A DNA stretch of 64,000 nucleotides from positions 957,803 through 1,021,802 of the forward strand of contig OZ038326.1 of NCBI GenBank assembly GCA_964035795.1, written 5' to 3'. Positions within the stretch are counted from its first letter, which is position 1; each line of letters opens with the position of its first letter. A model generated the notes under the pieces. It did no database searches. It was not told the origin of the DNA and was given only the letters and a program-made list of their open reading frames with translations. Shown in pieces: positions 36,284 through 48,800 of this stretch. The position numbers were made by a program, and so were the translations under genes. The stretch is from Pterobdella sp. o SKG-2022. Its lineage: Eukaryota > Annelida > Clitellata > Hirudinida > Piscicolidae.

Positions 36284-37941
36284 TGACATTTATGTCTCGA
36301 CAGAATTACTACATTTTTTTTTTGACTTTTTTGTATGTGTGAATGGGGTTTGGTGAATTTATAGGTAGTTTCATTCTCATAAAATATTTAGTTTATGATT
36401 TATCAACATATTCGTGATTCATTTCTTTTGTTGGTATCTTTCTGACATAATGTGTCGGCTTTTTTCTTTCTGTTGGTTTCAAAGCGAGAATAAATTTTTG
36501 TATGTTGAGCTCAGCATGAGACATTTGTAGGTTTATAACTATTTCTGATTGAAGCTACTATAAAGATTGTACCATTGGGTTTTTAATTATATTTTAATTA
36601 TACTTTCACTGTTGAGCGTTTACGATCAGTGACTAAATATGTTTATTCGTTTATTTATTTTATATTTAAGTTTAATTTTATTTATTATAAATATTGAAGA
36701 ATATAATTTAACTGGATTTATTTTTTTAGCCTAATCCGTTTATTTCCTATTTTGTAGAAACAAAAGAATTCGATTGAAGATTTTAACATTGAATATTTTT
36801 GTTTATTTGAGTAATGTAAATTTTCTCAATTTTTAAATAATATTTTCATGATTTATTCTTATTTTTTCTTATATTCCACATGTTATATATAATTCAGCTT
36901 ACATTTAAATGATAATCGTTTTGTAGGGAGGTATTCATCTAAATCCTTATGTAAATGATTTGAGCACTACTTTTGGGTTGATTTATGGTTTTTAATAGTT
37001 TAAAATTGATTAAAGATCATAGCTTTTGTAGGATTTTCTAGCACTCAAATAAGATAATGACTATATTTGTAGTTTTTGTGCATTTTGCTCTTATTACACT
37101 GGCATAAAATTATTTCTTTGTTTATCTTGTGATATAACTATTGGAGTGAGTAATAAATTTGTATATGGAAACTTACTCATTTATAAAGAAAAACACGCGA
37201 AAATTTTAATATTTTGATTTTTTTATAACAAAGCTTTTTGGTAGTTATCTGGTTTTTAAAATGCTTTGTTAACGAAAAAATTGAAATTTTTGCGTTTTAT
37301 TTCGATTATTTTTAGGCTCGTTTCATTATGATCATCTTATTAACATGAACGAAATTATTAAAATAAAAAAATTAAATTTTTAAGTGTTTTATTTTAATAT
37401 CAAGTATGTTTCAATTTGTTCAAATAGTTTTTGAAACTTTGAAAAAAATTTAAATCAATGTCTTACAAAAAATTTATAAGAGATGTGTAAAGATAAATCA
37501 ACGTGAAAAAATTTCTTTCATTTTTTTTCTCCCAAGTTCCACGTGTGGGTAAGAAACATGCTCTGTCTTCATCATCTGGCTGATAAGTGGTCTTAGGATA
37601 TTTTCTTTGCTAATAAAAAACTAATTTTTCAAAGAATTATTACCCTGACTGAGTTGCTAACAGAAAAATAAGTGTTCAGATTTTTACTCTAAAAGGGTAG
37701 AAGATCTAAACTCTAGGGCGTAAAGTTGGCGCTTTTTACGTCATATCTGAACGTTTTATGCATATTTTAATTTTTATTTTCAATTATTTTACATTTCAAA
37801 ATGAATTTCATGAAAAATATTCACAGTTCAAGTGAATATGAAATGACTATGCATCCTTTTATTATGAGATTAAGTCTTCTTTTATATTTTGTATGATACC
37901 GCTCATTGTAACGCATTGGTTTTGATTTGAAATATCTCAAA
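36284..37941. other. Intergenic between TM9SF4 and LARP7
   Basis: AT-rich, with AATAAA near 36490 as a possible TM9SF4 polyadenylation signal. No gene, repeat or RNA recognised in the rest. Confidence 0.5.
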
Positions 37942-40889
37942 ATGGACTTCAAAAAGTCTAAAAATAAACATAAGAAACACAAACAAAAAAATAAAAGTGA
38001 ATTTATAAAAAAACAAGTAATATATTTTTTTTTTTCATATTTGTAGGAAGTTTTTTCTACTCTCAAATATTGTTTTCCCAGATGGAGTTTTATTTTAGTG
38101 ATGCAAATTTACAAAAAGACAGATTTCTCAAAAAAGAAATTGAAGCTACCAAAGATGGCTGTAAAACATTCAAATATTATTTTTCAAAACTTTATATTAT
38201 TCTCAATCTCTATATACGCATTGATTCATAAATTTATGTCTCATAAGTTTAAAAAAATAATGTTTTTTTTCAGTTGTTAATGTTGAAATGTTCACAAGAT
38301 TCAACAAAATTCGAGCGCTAACTGAAAACCTGGATGACATCATAACAGCTATCCAGTCATCTTCATTTCTAAAGGTTTCAGCTATAAACCCATTATTATT
38401 CAAGTTTTATTTCTAAATAAAACTATCACAAATATTTGTGCTTTCCATGCTTATTCGTATCAAGTTTTATTTTTTGACCATTTCAACTAGTTAAAATTTT
38501 ATTTTATATTCTATACATATTTACAAAAAAATAATAATTAAAGATGAATGAGAGTGGTAGTAAGGTGGGAAGGGTGAACAAGTTCAAGGAGCCAACTGAT
38601 TCTGATGATAGAACTGTGTATGTGGTCGGTATCATTCTATTGAGTCTAGTTGTTTATCTTTGTATTTGTTTTAAATATTCATTTGAATCATATAATTTAT
38701 TAAAATTTAAAAAAATATTTTATAAGGAATTTTTGCCACCCCATGCCACAGTGGAGTGGGTAGAAAGAGTGTTTAAAGATTGCGGGAAGGTAGTTTATGT
38801 TAGTTTGCCAAAGTTTAAATCATCAGGAGATCTTAAAGGATTTGCTTTTGTTGAATTTGAAAACTTTAAACAAGCTCAAAATGCTTGTCAGGTGGTATTC
38901 AATTTTCATCATTGCCATCATCATAATTTTATAAAATAACAATCATTTTCAACTGACTGTTTTAATGGCCTGATCCTACACGCCTATCCAATTATGTTTT
39001 TTCAAAGATGACGGCAATTGACTCCATCTTTCTGAAACATTTTCAGTTTTTCTTTTTCTTATATTAGGTTCATGTACTCAATACAGATTCACTTGATAAA
39101 TTTTTTAACCATTTCAAACTTTCTTGCTTCACAATCTCAATAATACTTCTCATACTTCTAATCCCGATAAGGATTCTGACTAATCTTCAATTCTTTTTTT
39201 TAAATCAGTTAGTTGAACATCCTAAATATTTTAAAAATGTTTTTCATGTTTTTTTTCAAATCCTTTTCTGACTGACCTCACCACCCATATTTTGAACCAT
39301 ATATCATAAGTTTCACCAGTGTTTTGGGAATTGTTTTTTTAATATTCAATATGTTTTTTTCTCAATCTCAAAATAATACCATTGAATACCTTCTAGATCA
39401 GAAAGAATCATTGTAAAATATATGCCTCATTCCATGTTGTTTATACTTATATATATATGCTTTAGCTTATTCAATGTTTCTAAAGCTTCATGTCTTTTTC
39501 TTAAAAAATGGCTTTAAACAGAATGATGATGATGAGAATAATATATAGATGCGATATATTGATAAAACCATATATGTTTTAAGATTAACTTTATAAGAAT
39601 TTTAACAGCAAATGAACAGACCACCAGCTCCATTTCTGCATCGGAAACCTGGGTTGTTCCCTAAGGCTTCCAAGACAGAGAAAGAACTCGTTAAGAAGCT
39701 CTACAAAACTTCTGGTGATTTTTATTATCAAACTCATTGTATATAATAGTTTAGATAGTACATGTATAATATAGTTTAGATGCGATTTTCAAAGTTGATT
39801 CACCAATATTTAAGTTGCAAAAATATAATTTTTCAAAATTTAACTTGAGAGTTTTACAAGGAATTTCAGTTATGTATGTCGAACCAAAGCTCTAACTTTC
39901 AATATTTTTACCTTTATAATAAAACTTCAGAGATGATTATGAATTTATTCTTTTACAGGAAATAAAAATTCTAATGAAATGTGTGATGAGTGTGTAGATG
40001 AAAGTGTTATAGATGGACAGTCTGAGAATGATGAACAAAAAGATGAAAAGGATGGTGAAATGAAAATTGACGATGCAGTAGTACATGATGGTATAAAGAA
40101 AAGAAAAAGATTGTGTGATAATGATGAAGAAGATGATGATAAGAAAGTTGAAAGAAAAAAATTCAAAGATTATAATGATGGTATGAATGAAAATGTAGAA
40201 GAAGGTAAGGGGAATTACGTTGAGGCTATATCAACTATCACTGACAATGACATAGTTAATACAAAGGATGACAAAGAATCAGTGAAAGTAAATGATCAAA
40301 AACTAGAGGATAAAAAAAATATCAAAAATAAAAAAAAGAAAAAGAAAAATGAAAAAATTAATGTTTCCAGCGATAATTACGATAATGAGAAAACCACCAA
40401 CCAAAATGTCGGAAAAAACATACAAGCTCCAAAAGCCCAGTTGAGAGTCATATCAAAGTAAGCGCTAGATTAATGGTGCAAATATAAAATATTCTTTATT
40501 AAAACTTTGCTTTCCTTTTTCCCAGGGCAGAGTGGTATGAACTGAAGAAACAGTATTTGAAGGACCAGAGAGAAAAGATGAGTTTATTGAAGAAGAAGAT
40601 TAAATTGGTTAAAGAAGTTCTACACGCTACTGAGAAGAAGAATCAAGCTGATGAAAATTGTAAGAAAGATTTCAATGGTGAAGATGATATTTCAAGTCTG
40701 AGCGAAGAAGTCAACAATATTGGCCGTGATGATGGAAAAAACATCAATGAAAAGAAAAATTTTTTGGAAGACATAAGTAAAGATAAGAATATGAAAAATG
40801 AAACAGAGGTCAAAAATAGTCTTGTATATGTAAAAGATTGTATCATAAAAATTTTTTTGGATGAACCAGTGACGAAAAAATCTATCAAG
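37942..40889 (+). CDS. LARP7: La-related protein 7, C-terminally truncated in window
   Basis: LARP7 binds the 3' U-tail of 7SK RNA and stabilises the 7SK snRNP, which restrains P-TEFb in the nucleus. Eight exons (37942-38016, 38082-38160, 38274-38374, 38544-38624, 38727-38891, 39609-39714, 39959-40457, 40526-40889) give 490 in-frame codons. The start has a Lys-rich leader. The La motif (about 22-90) has 'FYFSDANLQKDRFLKKEI' and 'MFTRFNKIRALT'. RRM1 (about 108-165) has 'DRTVYVEFLPPHATVEWVER' and RNP1 'KGFAFVEFE'. A Lys/Asp/Glu-rich linker contains basic nuclear-import-like stretches, then 'AEWYELKKQYL', and the first strand of the C-terminal xRRM ('VYVKDCIIKIFLDEPVTK'). The frame then meets a good donor (AAG|GTTAGT) at 40890, but no further xRRM exon was found before TFG. 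The LINE at 41068 lies in this space. Confidence 0.88.
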
Positions 40890-41051
40890 GTTAGTTCAAA
40901 TATTTTGAAAAATAATTTTAGCAAATTTATTATTCCACGAGATACATTTTTTATTTTTAGATATTTTTCAAATGAATTGTACACCCTGTTAGGAGTGTCG
41001 AGGAATTTCGTAAATCGACACTCATTGTTTTGGCAATCGTTATCCACCGAG

Positions 41052-42752
41052 ACATCGATACTCGCCACAAGATCTGATAATATAAACATCAAACACCTAG
41101 GACCCATAGCCATCAAACAATTAACCAATCTCTTCAACATCACAATCAACACAAACACCATAGTCCAAATATGGAAAACCTCCAAAATCATTCCCATCGC
41201 CAAACAAAACAAAGACCCTTCACTCTCCTCCTCATACCGACCAATAGCTTCACTCTCTCTTATAGCAAAAACCTTAGAAAAAATCATCTTCCCACACATC
41301 AACACGGCTTCAGAGCTGCACACTCCACCACCACAGCCATACACCAGATCAACAACATCATACTCACAAGTTTCAATAAAAAAAAACCCCTCATAGAACA
41401 ATACTCACCGCTCTCGACATGACCAAAGCATTCGACACGGTCCACATCCACCAACTCATCCACAAAATACACAACACCCACATTCCTACAAAAATAGTTA
41501 AATTCTTAGCCAACTACCTAAAAGGCCGCCGACAATACACCTAATACAACAATCAAACTTCCAAACGCACAAACATCAAAGCAGGATCTCCCCAAGGGGG
41601 CGTCTTATCACACACACTATTCAACTTATACCTTTCGAACATAATACTCCCCAAAACAACTCACTCAACTTCATTACCTACGCATACACCATAACATCAT
41701 TCCACTCCAACACCAAAACAGTCATCCAAAACCTTCTCCCATGTCTTAACGAGATACTCACATGGGCTCACAATAACAACCTACAAATCAACCCTACCAA
41801 AACCACATCATCTCTCATGACCCCCGACCCTTCAAAATATAACAAACCACTAAACATCCACATCAACAACACTCCCATCTCTACCACCTCCAACCCTACC
41901 ATCCTTAGTTTAACTTTTGACCTCAAACTAAAATTCTCCACTCACACAGACAACACCATCACTAAAGCAAAAAAAAAACATTTAATCTCTTAAAACTCCT
42001 CACATCAACACACTGGGGAAAAAGCAAGAAAACACTCATCACCACATAAAAAACATTACTCCTTCCCATCATCGAATACTTCAACACCATCTGGCTACCC
42101 ATCACCTCATCCACCTCCTTCAACAAACTCCAAAAAATCCAAAACGCAGCTTTGAGAAAAATCACCGGCTGTACCCTAGACACCAACACCCAACACCTCC
42201 GCTCCAAAATCACCTCAAACTTCACGCATCACAACTTATATAAAAAGCCCTCCACTCCACTCACCACACAAGAAGTCCACTCCAGATACAAAAAAACAAT
42301 CCACATTCAACAACAACATCAACTACACCTTAAACATACCCCCCTCCCAGGACACCTCTCACACACAAATAAAAAACAAAAAATCAATACGCATAAAAAT
42401 AATTCATGACTACATATCATCCACTCACAACAAAATTCTCAGCAAGCAACCCCCACCCATTCATGAATCAGTACCACCCTAGACCACCACACTCGCCCAA
42501 CTCAGATCAAACAAATCACCTTTCATCTCCTCATACCTTGACAAAATTTCATTTTCATGTCCACTCTATACACAACATCATCACACTCCTCACCTACTCC
42601 AAAATAAATACCACTTTGGGTTCCGACAGTCTGTGGACCGACCCCGTGAGAGAGCTGAGCTCTTCGACCACTGAACCGTCTTGATGGGGACATGAGGAGC
42701 ACCCAACCAACACTAGAATGCTTGGGTAAAAAAAAAACATTGATACTCGCCA
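41052..42752 (+). mobile_element. 5'-truncated LINE (Jockey/RTE-type RT) with target-site duplication
   Basis: The element itself is about 41068-42736. It is flanked by a 16-bp direct repeat with one mismatch (41052-41067 'acatcgatactcgcca' and 42737-42752 'acattgatactcgcca'), and its 3' end is a run of ten A just before the second repeat, the hallmark of target-primed reverse transcription. Broken frames spell reverse transcriptase pieces: 'SYRPIASLSLIAKTLEKII', 'ALDMTKAFDTVH', 'AGSPQGGVLSHTLFN', 'LQKIQNAALRKITGCTLDTN', and a tail with 'LWTDPVR'. Frameshifts and stops show that it is dead. On the plus strand the segment is C/A-rich and strikingly poor in G and T, unlike all host DNA around it. 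The clade is not certain. Confidence 0.88.
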
Positions 42753-43281
42753 AAATTCACATGGAGCTGTTGTAAAACTGTATTTTTTTTCAGTTTCAAT
42801 TTAAGCTTCTGGATAATCTTTTATTTGTTAAAACAAAATTTCAAAAAATCACTGAATATACAAATTTTAAATAATCTGGGTTAATGTGGTTACTACTAGT
42901 GATAATAGCATGCATAAGTGATAAGTATAACAAAAAGTTCTCAAACGGAGTTGCAACTAGGTTCGATGACTATGTGGAGACCGTGGTATAATAACGGCCT
43001 CGATCACAGTTATCCTTCCATAAAACAAGCAACACTTAAATAGGTCAATGAAGAACTAAAACGTTAAATTTCATAAAATAACATTGACCACAGCACTATA
43101 ATACCAACAAAGCCTGTATTCATCATGCTTTGAAACACTACAAACATCTTCACACGCGTCACAACCACCATTAAAAAACGAAAATATCACCAAACACCCC
43201 AAACCATAAAGTTTTAAATATCATAAAATCATTACAAACTCCACTAATACAAATGTCTCATGGAAAGGAAGACTGGGGTGG
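42753..43281. other. Intergenic between the LINE and TFG
   Basis: I looked here for the missing LARP7 xRRM exon. A 26-codon open stretch after 'tttttttcag' (42784-42793) does not resemble it. Nothing else was recognised; this is also the TFG 3' flank. Confidence 0.45.
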
Positions 43282-45478
43282 TTAGTGGCTGGGTGGGTAC
43301 TGGGGTCTGGGATAGGTGCCAGTGCTGCCTCTTGAAAAGGGATTCATCCCTGCTGCTTGCTGTGGTGTTGAGAAATAAGTACAACGTTCAGGTGTGTGTT
43401 ACTAGCTTGGAATGATGGAATGAGAGAAACATGATGTAAAATATTTATTTAATAAAGTTTAACTATTATTTATTTATTTATTATTATTATTATTTAATTA
43501 AGTTTAACAAAACTTAAAAAAAAAGATTAGCCTCCAGGTAACATTCTCAAGTATGTACTTGTAATATGAATTACTTGAACAACATTCTGTCATCCCAAGA
43601 AAAAAACTTGGTGTTTGATATGAAAATTCTCAAAAACTATGTTTCATCATTCACACTGTTGATACAATCATTCAGACACAGTGGAAGACTAAATGACTCA
43701 CGGGATAGAATTGTTGAGAAGGTTGGTATGCACCCTGTGGAGGCTTGTACTGGCCGTATTGGTTGTACTGACCTGTGTTATAACCATTGTTGAGTCTTGG
43801 TTATTATGATGAAGGTATGAATATGATTTTATGCTATCATTAACAAATTATATTTTATTCTCATTGTAATAAAGACGAAAATTAAAAATAATTTGTTATT
43901 ATTATTATAATCATTTAAAGTTTTTCGACTCATCACATGATGTTTGACATACTATAAAATTGAGAAGCTATATATGTATAACACACATAAACACACCAGC
44001 GACAGCAGTTTGGGGTGGTTGAGGTGGAGAGTAAGGGGCATTAGAAGTTGTTGAGAAGGCAGGGTTTGTGGGGTATGACTGGGGAGGAGGCTGAGCATTT
44101 GGTTGTTGTTGTGGGTAATTGTTGGCTTGAGGTGGTGATTGGTAGGATTGGTAGTTTTGATTGGTTGGTTGTTGCTTTGATGCCGGTGGTTGGTATATGT
44201 TTTGTGGTGGTTGTTGTTGTTGATATTGTTGATTTGGTTGGTAAGGTGTGTTTTGTTGAGCTTGGGGTTGATATGGGGATGGTGGTGGTTGCTGATGTTG
44301 TGGGGGGAGTGACTGTGGTTGTTGTAGGGGAAGTGATTGGGGTTGTTGTGATGGCGTAAGTGATTGTGGTTGTTGTTGGGAAGCTTGAGAAAGAAAGGTT
44401 TGCGAGGGTTGTGGTGGAAATTGTTGTTGTTTCTGAGGAGAAAACTGCTGAGGAATAGGTTTGTGCAAGGGTGCAAATGAAGCACCTGGATGTGACTCCA
44501 CTGAGGTCCTGCCACTAACTCTGCCTGTTCCTGTGGTGATGTGATGCAAATTTGTTCACCAAGTGATTTGTGAAATATGTTTGAACAAACTTATGTATAA
44601 GAAAGATAATGATGAAACATAGAAGTGTTTAATAACCATTTGAAAGAGGATCAAACTCCTTGCCTTCTTGCAACTTGCTCACAGGGACTGATGCTCTGCC
44701 TAGAATGATATTCTCAAATCAATTTATACTTTTAAAAATATTTTTTTTTCAAAAAAACAGTGTTGAGCTGTTGAATCAATATTAAATGATGGTAAGGGCT
44801 TTCAAACCAACCACTTTCTTGGGGTGTAGATGAAGTTTTATGTCTGTCAGTTTCATTTGATTTCTTGCCCACATCCAAGCATTCAATTAATTTAGAAAGT
44901 TTGAGTTTGATGTTTGACAGCTCTTCACCAATATTCACATCAGCTGGTATACTTTGCTTTTGGTTACTCGGAGCTGATTTGTTTAATTTTACATATAAAA
45001 AACCTAAGCTTAAAAAACTGTTACACTAATATTAGTTGCATATGGTAAATATAGAGCTAACAGAAGATGGTGATCTTGAGGACCTTGCTGGTGTGCAGAG
45101 CGTAAGAGAGGTCTGCGTCATCGAACATCGTTATGAGGTCCCCGTCTGTACATTATAGTTGTTTGCATCTAATTTAGGCAAAGACTACTCATAACATATT
45201 CAATGGTCTAACTGGAAGCTTAGCCATAGAAATTGCATCAAAGGGTTTTAAGAAATCATAATTTTACCAGAATCTTGATACTTGATGGTGATTTCATCAG
45301 AGCTACTTAAAGTCCCTCTATAAACCCGTTGCATCATTAAAATCAACTCATCATATGTGATGTCTTCATTGTGGATTGGAATAATTCTTATGTCATCTTC
45401 CAATCTGGCTTTTATCACAACCTTTCCTGACCAATCACTCGTTGTGTTTGAATCTTCTTTTGCTGATGCCATGTTCAA
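43282..45478 (-). CDS. TFG: TFG, COPII-organising PB1 protein of ER exit sites
   Basis: TFG forms rings or condensates between ER exit sites and ERGIC, binds SEC16 and SEC23 and clusters COPII carriers. Seven exons (45478-45268, 45145-45062, 44973-44812, 44699-44637, 44530-43997, 43772-43702, 43359-43282) join to exactly 400 codons plus stop, the length of human TFG. The PB1 domain (about 1-100) includes '[20 protein letters not shown]', nearly identical to human, and '[17 protein letters not shown]'. A short coiled coil follows ('[19 protein letters not shown]', about 112-130), then 'KEFDPLSN', and a Pro/Gln-rich low-complexity region of about 200 residues. The end is '[20 protein letters not shown]', equivalent to the human 'NPYARNRPP' tail. 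All junctions are GT-AG and in phase. Exon 6 is read from the acceptor at 43773 because the upstream alternative breaks the Q/Y/P-rich frame. Confidence 0.95.
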
Positions 45479-45831
45479 ATGATATTCGACAAGAAATTTA
45501 ATAAACCCTATGTGGCCGGAAGAATGTAAGACTAAATTGTTTATCTTTAAAATTTATTTTCATAAGTTTTTTTAACAACTAAAAATATCTTTTTAATTGA
45601 GAATTTGAAAACAAAAAAATTGTTTTGTAGTTATATAGTACTAAAACATTTCAAACGTCGCGAAACAATAATGCCATAATATTTTTAAATAGATAATTTT
45701 TATAATTCAATTTTTAAAAATTATTAAATTATTTTACTCTTTTCCTTCGACGTGTTATTTACTAAAAGTTAATTTAACTTGTAAGATTAGAAACTCATCT
45801 TCAAGTCATTTGATAAATTTATCTAATAATA
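45479..45831. promoter_or_regulatory. Divergent TFG / SEC23IP-like intergenic region
   Basis: Only 353 bp separate the two start codons, which point in opposite directions. The stretch is A/T-rich and has no coding signal, so it must carry both promoters and 5' UTRs. No specific motif could be assigned. Confidence 0.5.
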
Positions 45832-48800
45832 ATGAATAAAAATAAAACTAAAACACAATCTCCAACGTCAGCATTGTTGATTGTTTCACCTCAAGATGTT
45901 GGGCTTTTGACAGTTTCAGACACCAATTTGCCATCTTTGTTGGCCGTTCCTGCAGACGACCAACTTCTCATTACTGGTAGCCATAATTTTATTCTGTTTC
46001 AACTATTCTTAAATTTCCATTTGGTTTAGTTTTATTGTGTTTTTGTAGATGTTCAAGTTTACTAAATGATACTGTTAAATAACTACTTAATATAAAATTC
46101 AAATGTTTTTCTTAACCTCATGTTAGATCCAGAAGAGGTGGACAGTTTTGTTGGTCAATCACCAGTGACAAACAACACTGAATCAGGAAAGGCAGTTCCA
46201 AATTCATTTGGGTCATGGTTTGACAAACCTCAAACAAATTCTTTCCCACATCAAACATCTTCTAATCCCAGTTTGAATGCTCAAAGTAATGAAATGCTCG
46301 CTCAAGGCCACCCACCCTCTCCCATCATACCACCTGATAATGCTAACAGTATGATACTTCAATTTGAGTTTTTATAATTTTTTCATTGTTTTGCTAATAC
46401 TTTTTTGTAATCTTTTTCATGATATTTCACAACTTAATTTCATCATCTGTTATATAAAATTCTTTGTGTTTGCAGAAGGTAATTTGTTCAGAAAGACTTC
46501 AAAGTTCCAGAGGGTGTATGCATCAGACTGTTACTCACCAAAACAACAACCCATACAACAGCATTTCAGTTCTCAACAAGTTGACCTTAGCATTCCACAA
46601 CAACACATCAACAACTACTCAACTCTGCAACCACACTGGTTCTACTCAACTAAAACCAAATCTTTAACAAATGACAACTCTCCAACAAAAACCAACATTT
46701 CATGGTTTCCATTTTCTCACCTTGACTCTTCAACTCTCGAGAATGCCTTTATGCATGGTTGTTTTTGTGTTGTATCTTCCAGTTTACAATATTTTTTATT
46801 GTATTTGTATTTTCCAACTATGAACATTTTTGTTACTACACTCTTTTATTTCAAGTCTGTTTTTAGTTTAATATCAATTTATATTTTCAATTCTTACTTA
46901 TGAAAAACAAAAAATTATTTGGCTCATATGCAAAATAAAGTAAATCAACCATCATGCAACCCTTATCTGGGAGTTGATTGAGCAATTGATAGGTTTAACA
47001 GGATGATACTCTATGTGAAATATCGCATAGTATAAATATTATTGAAACTTTGGTACTCAACAGCCCAGCTGATATTATGCTGCATTTATTGATTTTTCAG
47101 CATAATACATTATTTCAAAAAAGTTCTGGTCAATAATTTGAAAGATTAAAATCTAAAATAATTTTAAATGTCAACTTTTAAATTTCAAAAAGCTTTTTCA
47201 CTGCTGTATTTTTTATTTTTCAATTATATATGGAGAACTGAATGAATAGGTATCAATGCAGTTTAATTATGGTTTGATCACAGTTGCATTTCTATGTTCA
47301 TTCCATTATCCATTCAGAACTTCACATGAATATTTAGGATTGCTGTCAAAAGTTCACGTTTTTATAATTAAAAAAACTTCCACACACACAAAGACACAAA
47401 TGTAAACAGACTCAGACTCGATACACAGTGTGATGGGAGGGAGGTATGATGTGGACATGAGCAAGCGAGAGAGGAGATCTGTCTATTGGAAGGAGGATAT
47501 TTCCAGGGTGGTCAGAACTACGTGGTTCAAGGTGGTATGGTGGTGTTAGGGGTGTGGTGTGGTGGTTTGAGTCAGTGGTTGTGGTTCAAGTTCAAAGTAT
47601 TCACAGTATATTATATATATTCAATCAGATATACCAAACTGACTAAATTTCCAATAACCATTATAAATAAAATATTAACTTCCAAATATGCCACAACATT
47701 AAAATCTCCGACCAATGAAACCATATAACTCATCCCAACTTGGCAAGGTGGAAGGCTCGAGCAATGAGGATGGTGTGAAGTTGGTGCCCTGTGAGGAGGA
47801 CTTTGCTCTGGGAGTTGAGGTTGGCTTCTGTTTGCTTCAATGGTTATGTTAGTTACCATCAATATGTCTACATGAAGATATGTTTATAAAAATACACAAA
47901 CCTTCATGTCACCTTCTTTCATTCTTTTTCCCCATACACACACACTCACACACATACAAGAGACATAAAAACAAAAAAACACACACACACACATACACAC
48001 ATACAGGAGACGTACAAACACACACACTCACACACATACAGGAGGCATACAAGCACACATTGCAGACATCAGAGTACCACAAAAGATTGACCTTTTCTTC
48101 AGGAGATTCTATCACTATCCATAACCCCGACACCATTATCTACCACCCTCCAGAACAACTCAACTGGGCCTTCAACCTTGCTGTATGCTCTTTTATGCGT
48201 TTTGTTGTTGTTATTTTTTTTTACATTAAATTTTTTTGTAATATTTTTCTATTCACCAGGGAGAGTTAAAGGCGCAGGTGTTAAAGAGGGGCGTTGATGG
48301 GATTGAAGATATCCCACAGGGTTGGTGTGCATTATATATCTATCTATCTAGCTGTCTGTCTATTTATCTATCTAGCTATCTATTTATTTCTCTGTTTATC
48401 TATTTATTCAATCATATTTCTATCATTCATCCGCACACACACGTACAGACGAGCACGAGTTAGTGGACCACCTGGTATTGGTGGTACAGTCACATCTGCA
48501 CACATCTGACCACTCTGTCATTCACAATGGTCGGTACCTCTATGTGCTTGTTTGTTTGTACTGATCTTTTTGTGCGCACTTGTTTGTTTTCATTGGTTTT
48601 TGTGTGTTTGTGTTTTAGTGCATGTACAGACTGATATTTCACTTTCATCATCAGCATCATCATTTTATTATAGTCAGCATCTTTCCCTTTACCAAGAGGT
48701 CACTGACTTCTTTCCATGACCTAACCCTTTCTCTCCATTTCACCCTGTCATAGGCATCTTCATTTAATCCAAGCCTACGACAAAGGTTTTCTTATCATAT

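Noticed and set aside
40643..41401. 252-codon minus-strand frame
   Set aside because: Antisense to LARP7 exon 8 and the LINE; no domain and no splice logic.
42784..42871. Possible LARP7 xRRM exon after a T-rich acceptor
   Set aside because: The 26 codons lack any xRRM feature and end in a stop.
44048..44359. Plus-strand frame rich in Val and Gly
   Set aside because: Antisense shadow of the Pro/Gln-rich exon 5 of TFG.
43952..44515. Minus-strand His/Asn-rich frame of 187 codons
   Set aside because: Out-of-frame shadow of TFG exon 5; the Q/P-rich frame joins the other TFG exons in phase, this one does not.
47931..48420. CRISPR-like spaced repeats
   Set aside because: The repeats are continuous microsatellites without spacers, and the genome is eukaryotic.
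48278..48509. Leu/Ile/Ser-rich membrane-like frames
   Set aside because: Translation of the (TCTA)n microsatellite.
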